A DNA stretch of 64,000 nucleotides from Arenibacter sp. F20364. Lineage in GTDB: Bacteria > Bacteroidota > Bacteroidia > Flavobacteriales > Flavobacteriaceae. The position numbers and the translations under genes were made by a program. Every line of letters starts with the position of its first letter. Position 1 is the stretch's first letter. The stretch covers positions 1 to 64,000 of the forward strand of contig NZ_JALKBD010000008.1 in NCBI RefSeq assembly GCF_023015905.1, in the 5' to 3' direction. Below are positions 29,187 to 38,197 of the stretch, one piece after another. The notes below the pieces were generated by a model. It saw only the letters and a list, made by a program, of their open reading frames with translations, was not told the origin of the DNA and ran no database searches.

Positions 29187-29210
29187 TAGGGGGCAGTTTA
29201 CTGTCCCCTA
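29187..29210 (+). promoter_or_regulatory. Intergenic hairpin after susD (RNA stabiliser or partial terminator)
   Basis: A 10-bp stem, TAGGGGGCAG (29187-29196) with CTGTCCCCTA (29201-29210), closes a TTTA loop and has one G-T pair. It has no T-tract on the + strand. It lies between susD and the enzyme genes, where it could protect the susC/D message or reduce read-through. Confidence 0.6.
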
Positions 29211-29256
29211 TAATTATCAAAAAACAAAGACATAGCATTTAAAAAAAACAGAAGTT

Positions 29257-31059
29257 ATGACGCATTCCCATAAAATATTGTTGGTACTTGGCTTATTTTT
29301 TTGCATTGCTTCCATCAAGTCGCAAAACTTATTGGTTGAGGCCGAAAGCTTTGAAAACCCTGGTGGGTGGGTCGTGGACCCACAATTTGTTGAACAGATG
29401 GGCTCGCCATACCTCATGGCCCATGGAATGGGAGAGAAGGTAAAGAATGCCACTACCAAGGTGAGTTTTGATAAAGCGGGACAATACCATACCTGGGTGC
29501 GTACCATGAATTGGGCGCCCGGCGATTGGGAGGCGCCCGGCAAGTTTAGGTTGAAGGTGGCCAATGAAGTGTTGGAAAAAACCTTGGGGCGGCGTTCTGG
29601 TTGGGGATGGGAATATGTTGGCCTGGCCAACATAGATAAAGCAAAAAAAGTCCCTCTGGAACTAATAGACCTCACCGGTTTTAATGGTAGATGTGACGCT
29701 ATTTATTTTTCGACCACTAAGGAGGAGCCTCCCACTTCCCCTAAAAAATTGGCGGAGTGGAGAAAAACGGTTAAGTCGGAAACCAATGGCCCTGAAGAAA
29801 CCAAAACCTATGACCTGGTTGTCGTTGGTGGTGGTATTGCAGGCTGTGCCGCTTCCATAGCAGCAGCAGAACAAGGGCTAAAGGTGGCCCTTATTCATGA
29901 TCGGCCCCTTTTGGGAGGTAATGCCAGTAGTGAGATCAGAGTACATACAGAGGGAATCTATGGAAATTTTGAGAGGATTTTGAAAATGTTGGATACTGAG
30001 CATTACCCCAATGGGCATGTTGATGCTGAAATAGATCAAGAAAAAAGGGACAATAATGTAAAGAGTTATGATAATATCGATTTGTTTCTGAACTGGAGAG
30101 CCTATGATGCCAAGGCGGAGAACAATATCATTAAGTACGTCGATGCCCGCCAAACGGCTACGGGCGAAAGAAAGAGGTTTACCGCACCCTATTTTGTGGA
30201 TTCTACAGGTGACGGCTGGATCGGATTTTGGTCAGGAGCGGAATTTTCCTATGGTCGCGAGAGTGCTGATACCTATGGTGAGACTTGGGAAGAACATGGG
30301 GAGCTGTGGAGTCCAAAAGTACCGGACAATGCCGTTATGGGATCATCCGTTCTTTGGGGTTCCAAAGAAATGGAGTCGCCACAGGAATTTCCCGAGGTGC
30401 CTTGGGCCATGCCGGTTGCAAAAGACTATTCAAAAGTAAAAGGGGAGTGGCAATGGGAATTTAGTAGAAACGACCTTAGCCAAATAGAGGATGCCGAAGA
30501 GATTAGGGACCATATGTTAAGGGCCATATACGGATCCTTTAGCAATGCCAAAAAAGAACCGGAAAATGTAAATCGTAAATTGGAATGGGTTTCTTATTTG
30601 GTAGGTAAGAGGGAGTCTAGAAGGCTTGTAGGTGATCACATCTTTACCTTTAAGGATGCAGTGAACGAAATTAAATTTCCCGATGCCGTAGTGGTTGAAA
30701 AAAGGGCTATAGATGTGCATTATCAAACCATCTTGGAAGATGAAAGGAATCCGGATTTTATTTCAGAAGCTTTGTTTTACAGGGGTATTCAATATTATAT
30801 TCCTTATAGAAGCCTTTATTCCAAAAACATAAATAATCTGTTTATGGCAGGTCGGAATTTTAGTTGTTCCCATATAGGTCTGGGCGGTCCAAGGGTAATG
30901 AGGACCACAGGGCAAATGGGGGCCGCAGTTGGCTTTGCCGCTTCACTTTGTAAAAAGTATGACGTAAATCCTAGGGATATTTATAAAGGATATCTACCAG
31001 AGTATTTGGAGCTGATAGAAGAACAGAAATATAGAAAAATTCCAGAATCCAAAAAATGA
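29257..31059 (+). CDS. Secreted FAD-dependent oxidoreductase with N-terminal beta-sandwich domain
   Basis: This is a 600-residue protein with a signal peptide (about 1-23, ending IKSQ). Residues about 25-155 form a carbohydrate-module-like beta-sandwich (VEAESFENPGGW and DAIYFST), followed by an FAD-dependent oxidoreductase domain of the PF12831 type. The dinucleotide motif is VVVGGGIAGCAAS (G191-G193, G196), then LLGGNASSEIR, GKRESRRLVGD, and a C-terminal NLFMAGRNFSCSHIGLGG. Such proteins are often misnamed xanthan lyase. Its stop overlaps the next start in ATGA, so translation is probably coupled to the SGAT-motif protein at 31056. It may oxidise a sugar or glycoside outside the cytoplasm and pass electrons to that partner. 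The reaction is not established. Confidence 0.8.
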   Translation: MTHSHKILLVLGLFFCIASIKSQNLLVEAESFENPGGWVVDPQFVEQMGSPYLMAHGMGEKVKNATTKVSFDKAGQYHTWVRTMNWAPGDWEAPGKFRLKVANEVLEKTLGRRSGWGWEYVGLANIDKAKKVPLELIDLTGFNGRCDAIYFSTTKEEPPTSPKKLAEWRKTVKSETNGPEETKTYDLVVVGGGIAGCAASIAAAEQGLKVALIHDRPLLGGNASSEIRVHTEGIYGNFERILKMLDTEHYPNGHVDAEIDQEKRDNNVKSYDNIDLFLNWRAYDAKAENNIIKYVDARQTATGERKRFTAPYFVDSTGDGWIGFWSGAEFSYGRESADTYGETWEEHGELWSPKVPDNAVMGSSVLWGSKEMESPQEFPEVPWAMPVAKDYSKVKGEWQWEFSRNDLSQIEDAEEIRDHMLRAIYGSFSNAKKEPENVNRKLEWVSYLVGKRESRRLVGDHIFTFKDAVNEIKFPDAVVVEKRAIDVHYQTILEDERNPDFISEALFYRGIQYYIPYRSLYSKNINNLFMAGRNFSCSHIGLGGPRVMRTTGQMGAAVGFAASLCKKYDVNPRDIYKGYLPEYLELIEEQKYRKIPESKK

Positions 31060-32174
31060 AGCTTGTAAAGGCATTCCTTTTCATGTTGGTTGTTTGTTTG
31101 GGGCGTGCCCAGTTCCCATTGCCCGTTCCTACCTTGAACGGGGTGCAGGAGGGTATTATGGACAGGCCTCCCGAATTTTATACAATGGGTTGGGAAAAAG
31201 GCCTCCAATTGGTAGCACGGGAAACAGGAATGTTCATAGAAGTAGATTCCATAGGCCAACAGGATATAGCACTTTTGGAAGACCGGGAACAGCAGCCAGT
31301 GTTGTATACCTCCGAAATTGAAACTCCCGTCTGTGCCGATGGGGAATGCAAGCTAATGCACATAAGGTTGTATTGGACTTTGTTGGGAGATTATGCCGGT
31401 TTTGACCGATATCCGCAACAACCGCTTACAAAACATGATCATGATGAATTTGTACAGGCAGATTATTTAAAATTACATCAGTTGCTTTTGGATGACAAAT
31501 CGATCTTTAGACAAAGAAAAATTGATGAATTGGTAAAGAAACCCAGCCCTTCCGATCACGGGGATGTTGATGCGTTGTCCGGGGCAACGATTGCCGAAGT
31601 GAAGGAGAGCGTTGTTTCGGGAGCACTTTACTCATGTTATGTGGCATGGCATCTGGTTCACGGAGAAATATCCGGGAAACTCAAGGAACATACACTGGCC
31701 CTTTTGGACAAGGAGCTGATTTTAAGGATGCTACAAAACGACGACCCAGATTATCAGATGTTCGCCCTGGAAAAACTAGATAAAGTGGAGTACCTGGGTC
31801 ATCTTGAGAGGTTGGCGGGTATTTTTAAATCCAGTATTCCTCTGGTGCGGGGCTATATCATTAAAAACTTACCAGAGGAATTTTGGAGAGACCCTGCTGT
31901 CCAGGTTCCTTTTTGGGATGCTTTTTCAACAATAGATATCAACAGTAGATCCTTAATGCTGGAGCATCTGGAGGAGGCTCCCAAATCCAGTATAGTAGAT
32001 ATTTCCATTAAATTGGGAAGTATGACCAAAAATCAATTACGGGCATTTTTGGACTTTTTGGCTGAAAGGAATAATGAAGGTGAAATAATTGAAAACCTGA
32101 AGGTTTTTGCCAATAGGGATAATGAAGTATATGCCTATTTGGTGTTACAATTTTTAGAGGGTTATAAACAATAA
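31056..32174 (+). CDS. Secreted protein with covalent-FMN (SGAT) motif and helical repeats, possible electron acceptor
   Basis: This is a 372-residue exported protein (signal peptide about 1-18). The middle contains DALSGAT (D172-T178), which matches the D-x-x-S/T-G-A-T sequence used by ApbE-type transferases to attach FMN to Thr, as in RnfG/NqrC and FMN_bind proteins. Ahead of it are a cysteine pair (C93, C98) and a conserved-looking LYWTLLGDYAGF. Residues about 205-370 are helical, HEAT-like. It overlaps the FAD oxidoreductase gene by four bases (ATGA). I infer a flavinylated redox partner of that enzyme. No ApbE gene is in the window. The motif is seen; flavinylation is a prediction. Confidence 0.6.
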   Translation: MKLVKAFLFMLVVCLGRAQFPLPVPTLNGVQEGIMDRPPEFYTMGWEKGLQLVARETGMFIEVDSIGQQDIALLEDREQQPVLYTSEIETPVCADGECKLMHIRLYWTLLGDYAGFDRYPQQPLTKHDHDEFVQADYLKLHQLLLDDKSIFRQRKIDELVKKPSPSDHGDVDALSGATIAEVKESVVSGALYSCYVAWHLVHGEISGKLKEHTLALLDKELILRMLQNDDPDYQMFALEKLDKVEYLGHLERLAGIFKSSIPLVRGYIIKNLPEEFWRDPAVQVPFWDAFSTIDINSRSLMLEHLEEAPKSSIVDISIKLGSMTKNQLRAFLDFLAERNNEGEIIENLKVFANRDNEVYAYLVLQFLEGYKQ

Positions 32175-32207
32175 GTTGTTGCATTTGCGACATCTAAAAA
32201 ATAACGA

Positions 32208-33875
32208 ATGAGTAAGATAGATATTGGGGTAATTATAGTTTTCACCCTGCTTGTTTTTATTTGTGGGTTAAGCTTTTCCAAATCCGGAAAGAACATGAAA
32301 TCCTTTTTTGCAGCAGGGGGTGCCCTGCCTTGGTGGATGAGTGGTCTGTCTTTGTTTATGAGCTTTTTCTCTGCCGGTACTTTCGTGGTCTGGGGATCCA
32401 TTGCATATAGCAGTGGATGGGTGGCCATTACCATCCAGTCTACCATGTGTATAGCCGGACTTATTATTGGCTTTTTTATTGCCCCAAAATGGCAGAAGAC
32501 CAAGGCCCTGACTGCAGCAGAATTTATAACGGATCGTTTGGGGTATGGTACCCAAAAAATATATACTTATTTGTTTCTTCTTATTTCATTGTTTACCACC
32601 GGAGCCTTCTTGTACCCCGTGGCAAAAATTGTTGAAGTATCTACCGGTATTCCTATTGGGACCAGTGTAATAGTCCTAGGCGTGCTAATCCTAATTTACA
32701 CGGCCGTTGGTGGTTTATGGGCGGTGATTGTAACTGACGTGCTGCAATTTGTGGTTCTCACAGCAGCCGTATTGATCGTGGTTCCCCTTTCCTTCGACAA
32801 GATAGGGGGAATGGATAATTTTGTTTCCCAAGCTCCTGAAAACTTCTTTGCGCTTGTTAATGAAGAGTATTCCTGGGGGTTTATGATTGCTTTCGGACTC
32901 TACAATCTCTTTTTTATTGCAGGCAACTGGGCATATGTGCAACGCTATACGAGTGTGGCCACGCCCAAGGATGCAAAAAAGGTAGGGTGGCTCTTTGGCG
33001 CGTTATATTTGATAAGTCCATTGGTCTGGATGTTACCACCCATGATTTATCGGGTGCTAAATCCGGAATTGGATGGTCTGGCAGATGAAGGGGCTTATCT
33101 GCTGATGTGCAAGGAAGTGTTGCCTGTGGGGATGTTGGGACTCATGTTGGGCGGAATGGTATTTGCCACTTCCAGTTCGGTGAATACTACCCTAAATATA
33201 TCGGCAGGGGTACTGGCCAATGATGTCTACAAACATTTTCGTCCAAACACCTCAGGGGATCATTTGGTCAAGGTTGGGCGTTGGTCTACTATAGCACTGG
33301 GTGTTATTACTATTATCGTTGCCCTATTGGTTCCTTATATGGGTGGGATTGTTGAGGTGGTAATGAGTGTGGCCGCCATTACCGGTGGAGCTATGTTTTT
33401 GCCCCCTATGTGGGCCTTGTTCTCCAAGTATCAGACCGGAAAAAGTGTATTGGCCATTACGATAGTTTCACTGTTAATCAATTCGTTCTTCAAATTTGTG
33501 TCCCCTAGTCTTTTGGGTTTTTCCTTGGACAGGGCCCAAGAAATGTGGCTTGGAGTAGGGGTTCCTGTTGTGATGCTATTTTTTTTCGAGCTCTACGCCA
33601 GGACTAAGAATGCTGGGTTTTCACAGTACACGGATTACCAAGTATTAGTTGCGAAAAAGGCCTCGGAACCAATTGAGGAAACAGGAGAAGGCAATAAACG
33701 GGGCGCAAAGGTCATCGGTATCGGTGTGGGCTCCACAGGGATTTTATTATTGATCCTGTCCTATATCGGAAAAACCGGTACTGCCCTTGTGGCCGGCATG
33801 GGGGTTTTGGTGGTATTATTAGGGACCTTCATAATTTACAGGAATTCAAAGAGTAAAAAAATACATAAGTCATAA
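32208..33875 (+). CDS. Sodium/solute symporter (SSS family)
   Basis: This is a 555-residue inner-membrane protein with about 13-14 hydrophobic helices. It starts at once with helix 1 and carries SSS features such as FFAAGGALPWWMSGLSLFMSFFSAGTF and a GGLWAVIVTDVLQF segment. It imports a sugar, sugar acid or similar solute with Na+. It is placed between the extracytoplasmic redox pair and a cytosolic-looking FAD oxidoreductase. It probably carries the product of periplasmic processing, perhaps an oxidised sugar, inward. Substrate is not readable from sequence. Confidence 0.88.
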   Translation: MSKIDIGVIIVFTLLVFICGLSFSKSGKNMKSFFAAGGALPWWMSGLSLFMSFFSAGTFVVWGSIAYSSGWVAITIQSTMCIAGLIIGFFIAPKWQKTKALTAAEFITDRLGYGTQKIYTYLFLLISLFTTGAFLYPVAKIVEVSTGIPIGTSVIVLGVLILIYTAVGGLWAVIVTDVLQFVVLTAAVLIVVPLSFDKIGGMDNFVSQAPENFFALVNEEYSWGFMIAFGLYNLFFIAGNWAYVQRYTSVATPKDAKKVGWLFGALYLISPLVWMLPPMIYRVLNPELDGLADEGAYLLMCKEVLPVGMLGLMLGGMVFATSSSVNTTLNISAGVLANDVYKHFRPNTSGDHLVKVGRWSTIALGVITIIVALLVPYMGGIVEVVMSVAAITGGAMFLPPMWALFSKYQTGKSVLAITIVSLLINSFFKFVSPSLLGFSLDRAQEMWLGVGVPVVMLFFFELYARTKNAGFSQYTDYQVLVAKKASEPIEETGEGNKRGAKVIGIGVGSTGILLLILSYIGKTGTALVAGMGVLVVLLGTFIIYRNSKSKKIHKS

Positions 33876-33922
33876 AAATAAATGGGTTAATACTCAAAAT
33901 CCAAAAAATACAGTTATACAAT

Positions 33923-36211
33923 ATGATATTAGAAAATTACAGTTCTGATAAAAGGGCAACTAAACTAGTAGCTCTAAATAGCAACCTAGTAGTGGTGGGC
34001 GGAGGCCTATCCGGTGTTTGCACGGCTATTACAGCGGCTCGTGCAGGGCTCAAAGTAGTGCTGTTGCAGGATAGACCGGTGTTAGGAGGTAATGCTTCAT
34101 CGGAGGTGCGACTCTGGAGTTTGGGGGCTACTTCCCATATGGGCAACAATAACCGCTGGAGTCGCGAAGGTGGATTGATCAATGAGATTTTATTGGAGAA
34201 TTTAAAGCGAAATAAAGAGGGAAACCCCTTAATTTTTGATACCGTCTTGCTCGAAAAGGTTTATGAGGAAAAGAATATTACCCTATTGTTGAACACCGCT
34301 GTCTATGAAGTGGAAAAAGGCGATGATAAAAAAATAAAAAGCGTTACCGGCTTTTGTAGTCAGAATTCCACCACCTACACAGCTACAGCACCCTTATTTT
34401 GTGATGCCTCCGGTGATGGAATCGTGGCCTTTATGTCTGGAGCCTCTTTTCGTATGGGTGCAGAAAGTAAAGAGGAATTTGATGAAGGATTTGCTCCTAA
34501 TTTAGAGGACTACGGGAATTTACTGGGCCACTCCCTTTATTTTTATACAAAGGATTTGGGCAGGCCGGTGTCATACACTGCCCCGTCGTTTGCCATAAAA
34601 AATGCCGAGGAATTACCCAGAATAAAAAATTATCAATTGGGAGACCATGGATGTAAATTATGGTGGGTAGAACACGGAGGTCGCCTCGATACCATACATC
34701 AATCCGAGGATATAAAATTTGAATTATGGAAGGTGGTCTATGGAATTTGGGATTATGTAAAGAACAGTGGTAGATATCCTGAGGCGGCCAATCTTACCTT
34801 GGAATGGGTGGGTACCATTCCCGGTAAGCGTGAAAGCAGGCGCTTTGAAGGTGATTATATGTTGGCCCAAAAAGACATTGTAGAACAAAGGGATCATTAT
34901 GATGCCGTGGCCTTTGGAGGCTGGGCAATGGATCTGCACCCGGCAGATGGTATATATAGCAAGCATAATTCGTGTACACAATGGCATGGCAAGGGGGTGT
35001 ATTCCATTCCCTATCGGTGTTATTATTCAAAAGATCTGGATAACCTTTTTCTTGCAGGCAGAATTATAAGTGCCAGTCACGTGGCTTTCGGGTCTTCAAG
35101 AGTGATGTTGACCTGCGCCCATGGAGCGCAGGCCGTGGGCAAGGCGGCGTCTATTTGTCTTGAACAAAATTGTTTGCCACGGGACTTATCAACAAAAGAG
35201 AAGATAAAGGAACTTCAACTGGCCTTGAATAGGGATGGTCAAAGCATACCCCGATTGGAGATCCCGGACAATGAAGATCTGGCGCAACAAGCAGTTGTTA
35301 GTACGAGTTCCACTTTTCAATTTAAGGGGTTTAATCCTGGAAATGATTGGCAGACACTTACGTTTGGAACTGCACAATTGTTGCCTTTAAAAGCCAATGA
35401 GTATTATAGTTTTGAATTTGAGGTGGAAGCGGAGGAAGGGACAAGCGTGGAAGTACAATTGAAAAGCAGTATTGCCCACACCCATTTTACTCCTGATTAT
35501 GTTGTTGATAGTCAAATATTTCAAATAAAAAAAGGAAAACAAAAGCTTGTATTCCAGACCACAAAGGTACAAAAAACCAAACACTACGCTTACTGTTGTA
35601 TCATGAAGAACGAAAAGGTGAAAGTAAGGCTTTCAGACGAACGTGTTACGGGGCTAATGACGGCACAGAACAAGGTGAATAAGGCAGTGTCAAATTATGG
35701 TAGACAAGATCCCCCAGCCGATATCGCCGTTGATAGTTTCGAATTTTGGACCCCGGAGAGAAGACCTGCCGGAAAGAATTTGGCATTGACACTAGATAGA
35801 CCAATTGCGGCCTTTGGGGCGGACAATTTGTTGAATGGTCAGCTTAGGCCCGAATCACATGGAAAAACCAATGCCTGGGTGGCAGCAATGGACGATGAAA
35901 CTCCAGAAGTAAAACTAAAATGGGAAACCCCTGTAGATCTAAAGACCATAAAGCTATTTTTCGATTCCGATTTTGATCACGCTTTGGAAACTACCCTCAT
36001 GGGCCACCCGGAAGAGGTTATACCTTTCGTGGTAGCCGATTATAGGATAAAAGACGGATCAGGTAATATTCTTAAGGAAGTTACAGGAAATTATCAGGCT
36101 ATAAATACCATTGAATTGGAAAAAGTAACAAGAACGGATTCACTGACTTTTGAGTTTGCCAAGAAGGAGGAAAACATACCGGTATCCTTGTTTAAAATTT
36201 CGGTTTATTAA
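33923..36211 (+). CDS. FAD-dependent oxidoreductase without signal peptide, C-terminal beta domain
   Basis: This 762-residue protein is related to the one at 29257 but arranged differently. The FAD motif VVVGGGLSGVC (G26-G28, G31) is close to the N-terminus, with no signal peptide, followed by LGGNASSEVRLW, GKRESRRFEGD, and NLFLAGRIISASHVAFGSSRVM. Residues about 445-762 are an added beta-sandwich region of unknown role. It is probably cytoplasmic. Next to the Na+ symporter, it may act on the imported sugar. An N-terminal signal lost through a wrong start is unlikely, because the Rossmann strand begins at residue 22. Confidence 0.75.
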   Translation: MILENYSSDKRATKLVALNSNLVVVGGGLSGVCTAITAARAGLKVVLLQDRPVLGGNASSEVRLWSLGATSHMGNNNRWSREGGLINEILLENLKRNKEGNPLIFDTVLLEKVYEEKNITLLLNTAVYEVEKGDDKKIKSVTGFCSQNSTTYTATAPLFCDASGDGIVAFMSGASFRMGAESKEEFDEGFAPNLEDYGNLLGHSLYFYTKDLGRPVSYTAPSFAIKNAEELPRIKNYQLGDHGCKLWWVEHGGRLDTIHQSEDIKFELWKVVYGIWDYVKNSGRYPEAANLTLEWVGTIPGKRESRRFEGDYMLAQKDIVEQRDHYDAVAFGGWAMDLHPADGIYSKHNSCTQWHGKGVYSIPYRCYYSKDLDNLFLAGRIISASHVAFGSSRVMLTCAHGAQAVGKAASICLEQNCLPRDLSTKEKIKELQLALNRDGQSIPRLEIPDNEDLAQQAVVSTSSTFQFKGFNPGNDWQTLTFGTAQLLPLKANEYYSFEFEVEAEEGTSVEVQLKSSIAHTHFTPDYVVDSQIFQIKKGKQKLVFQTTKVQKTKHYAYCCIMKNEKVKVRLSDERVTGLMTAQNKVNKAVSNYGRQDPPADIAVDSFEFWTPERRPAGKNLALTLDRPIAAFGADNLLNGQLRPESHGKTNAWVAAMDDETPEVKLKWETPVDLKTIKLFFDSDFDHALETTLMGHPEEVIPFVVADYRIKDGSGNILKEVTGNYQAINTIELEKVTRTDSLTFEFAKKEENIPVSLFKISVY

Positions 36212-36225
36212 ATAAGGTGATATAA

Positions 36226-38187
36226 ATGAAAATACCAAATAACCTTCGATTAATTGTAAATATGAGGGTTTACTTGACTCTATGCAGTGCATTGTTTTTA
36301 GTGAATTGTTCCAGCAAAACAGATCATATAGACATGGTCTATGGGCAAACGGGAACAAGCCTTTTTCAATTGAAAAACAAACAGTTGGCCTATACGGTTA
36401 AAAAGCAAGGGCAAATGGTTTTGGATACCTCCTTATTGGGTGTAAAAATAAATGGTAAAAACCTTGGAAGTAATTCTAAAATAAGCTTTCTGAGCCAAGA
36501 CCAAGTAGCCGTGAAATATACGCTTAACGGTATTAAACAAATGGCCGATTATAAAGGGAACATTCATCGCTATGAGGTTACGGAAGCAGATGGGTTTAAA
36601 TGGAAATTGGAATTTCAATTATCCAACGAAGGGGTGGCTTACCGCTATATCGTGCCAGGTGAGGGGAGCCAGGCCGTAATGGGTGAAGCAACTACCTTTA
36701 AATTGCCAGAAGAAACCAAGGTATGGTATTTTGAACGTGACAGTGATTGGAAGTTGAAATCGCATGCGGGAGAATGGCTTTCGGCCGACATTTCAAGAAT
36801 GCCCACGGTGTCCAAGATGGGCCCCGTTCAAGGACTGACCCTTACCTGTGAACTTCCCCAAGGCGGTTATGCACTTTTGGCAGAAGCAGCACTATATAAT
36901 TATAGCGGTCTGCGATTGGAAGCCATCGGAAATAACACCTTTAAGGCTAATTTCACGGAAGGCGATCAAGGTTTTGTTGTGGATGGCATTGTAACCACGC
37001 CTTGGCGTTGTATTCTCTTGGCGGATGATTTAAATGCCCTGGCAAACAATACTATGGTAGCGTCCTTAAACCCCGCTCCAGATTCGGAACTATTTGCCGA
37101 TACCAGTTGGATAAAACCGGGGAAATCGGTTTGGCATTGGTGGTCGGGAAAATATGTGAATTTTGGGGAAGAGCACGATATGGTGGATGACGCCGTAGCA
37201 CTGGACTTTGAATACAATATGGTAGATGACGGCTGGGAAGCCTGGGAAGACAAGTGGAAAAAAATAGCCAAGCTCTGTTCGTATGCCCAGAATAAGGGAG
37301 TAGGTATTTTTGTCTGGAAACATTCCAAAGAGATCAATTTTCCAGAAAACGATTATGCCGTTATGGGCCATTTTCTGGACAGTGTAAAGCAAGCTGGGGC
37401 CGTTGGGGTAAAGGTCGATTTTATGAACGGACAGGACAAGGACATCATCGACTTTGATGAAGCCCTGCTTAGAAAAGCGGCGGAGCGTAGACTTATGGTC
37501 AATTTTCACGGCTGCCAACAGAGTTCTGGGGAGTACCGTACTTACCCAAATGAAGTAACAAGGGAAGGAATAAGAGGTTTGGAAGTAAATCATATGCCGG
37601 AAGGCCCTTTGCCTGCTTCCCACAATGCAGCCTTGCCTTTTACCCGTTATGTTACGGGGCATGGGGATTATACTCCGCTAGGCTTCACCGAACCAGGCGA
37701 AACCTCATGGGCGCATCAATTAGGTACTCTGGTTGCCTTTTATTCCCCTTTTAATTGTATTGCCGAAAATACCCAATTTCTATTGAACAGCGGTGACCTT
37801 AATCCGGCACTTCAGTTTATAAAGGAAATACCCACTGTTTGGGATGAAACCTATGTGTTGCCCCAGAGCAAAATAGGCGAACTGGCTGCCATTGCTAGAA
37901 GAAAAGGCAATGATTGGTACTTGGGTATTTTGAGTAGTGGCAGTTCTAAAGAAATGACTGTGGACTTGAATTTTCTAAAAGACGGGGATTATAATGCAGA
38001 AATACTGGCGGACGATATTGAAGCCAAACCTATCAATTTGGAAGGATTGAACAAGGAAGCCAACCTACTCCAATGGAATTCAGCGATTCCCTTTAAGAGA
38101 TTTATGGACAGGGTTTCATCCGATGGTAAGATTACCCTTCAACTGGCCGCTAATGGTGGTGCAGCCTTACGATTTGTAAAAATATAA
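36226..38187 (+). CDS. GH97 glycoside hydrolase, retaining (alpha-galactosidase type) lipoprotein
   Basis: This is a 653-residue lipoprotein (lipobox LVNC, C28 from this start). An in-frame ATG at 36262 gives a tighter signal sequence and may be the true start. It has an N-terminal beta-sandwich (about 40-280), a (beta/alpha)8 catalytic barrel (about 295-560) and a C-terminal beta domain. D398 in VKVDFMNG fits the nucleophile of retaining GH97, and E453 in IRGLEVNH the acid/base. Their 55-residue spacing equals D415-E470 in the characterised retaining GH97 alpha-galactosidase of B. thetaiotaomicron. It would remove terminal alpha-galactosyl or similar residues in the periplasm. Confidence 0.85.
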   Translation: MKIPNNLRLIVNMRVYLTLCSALFLVNCSSKTDHIDMVYGQTGTSLFQLKNKQLAYTVKKQGQMVLDTSLLGVKINGKNLGSNSKISFLSQDQVAVKYTLNGIKQMADYKGNIHRYEVTEADGFKWKLEFQLSNEGVAYRYIVPGEGSQAVMGEATTFKLPEETKVWYFERDSDWKLKSHAGEWLSADISRMPTVSKMGPVQGLTLTCELPQGGYALLAEAALYNYSGLRLEAIGNNTFKANFTEGDQGFVVDGIVTTPWRCILLADDLNALANNTMVASLNPAPDSELFADTSWIKPGKSVWHWWSGKYVNFGEEHDMVDDAVALDFEYNMVDDGWEAWEDKWKKIAKLCSYAQNKGVGIFVWKHSKEINFPENDYAVMGHFLDSVKQAGAVGVKVDFMNGQDKDIIDFDEALLRKAAERRLMVNFHGCQQSSGEYRTYPNEVTREGIRGLEVNHMPEGPLPASHNAALPFTRYVTGHGDYTPLGFTEPGETSWAHQLGTLVAFYSPFNCIAENTQFLLNSGDLNPALQFIKEIPTVWDETYVLPQSKIGELAAIARRKGNDWYLGILSSGSSKEMTVDLNFLKDGDYNAEILADDIEAKPINLEGLNKEANLLQWNSAIPFKRFMDRVSSDGKITLQLAANGGAALRFVKI

Positions 38188-38197
38188 AACTGGTATT

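Noticed and set aside
31056-31059. Possible frameshift joining the FAD oxidoreductase and the SGAT-motif protein into one gene.
   Set aside because: The ATGA overlap is a normal coupled start, and the second protein opens with its own good signal peptide.
37090-37662. A 190-residue open frame on the - strand inside the GH97 gene, and similar ones (such as 1139-1672 and 46776-47192).
   Set aside because: They lie fully inside strongly supported + strand genes, have no family features, and are explained as shadows of those genes.
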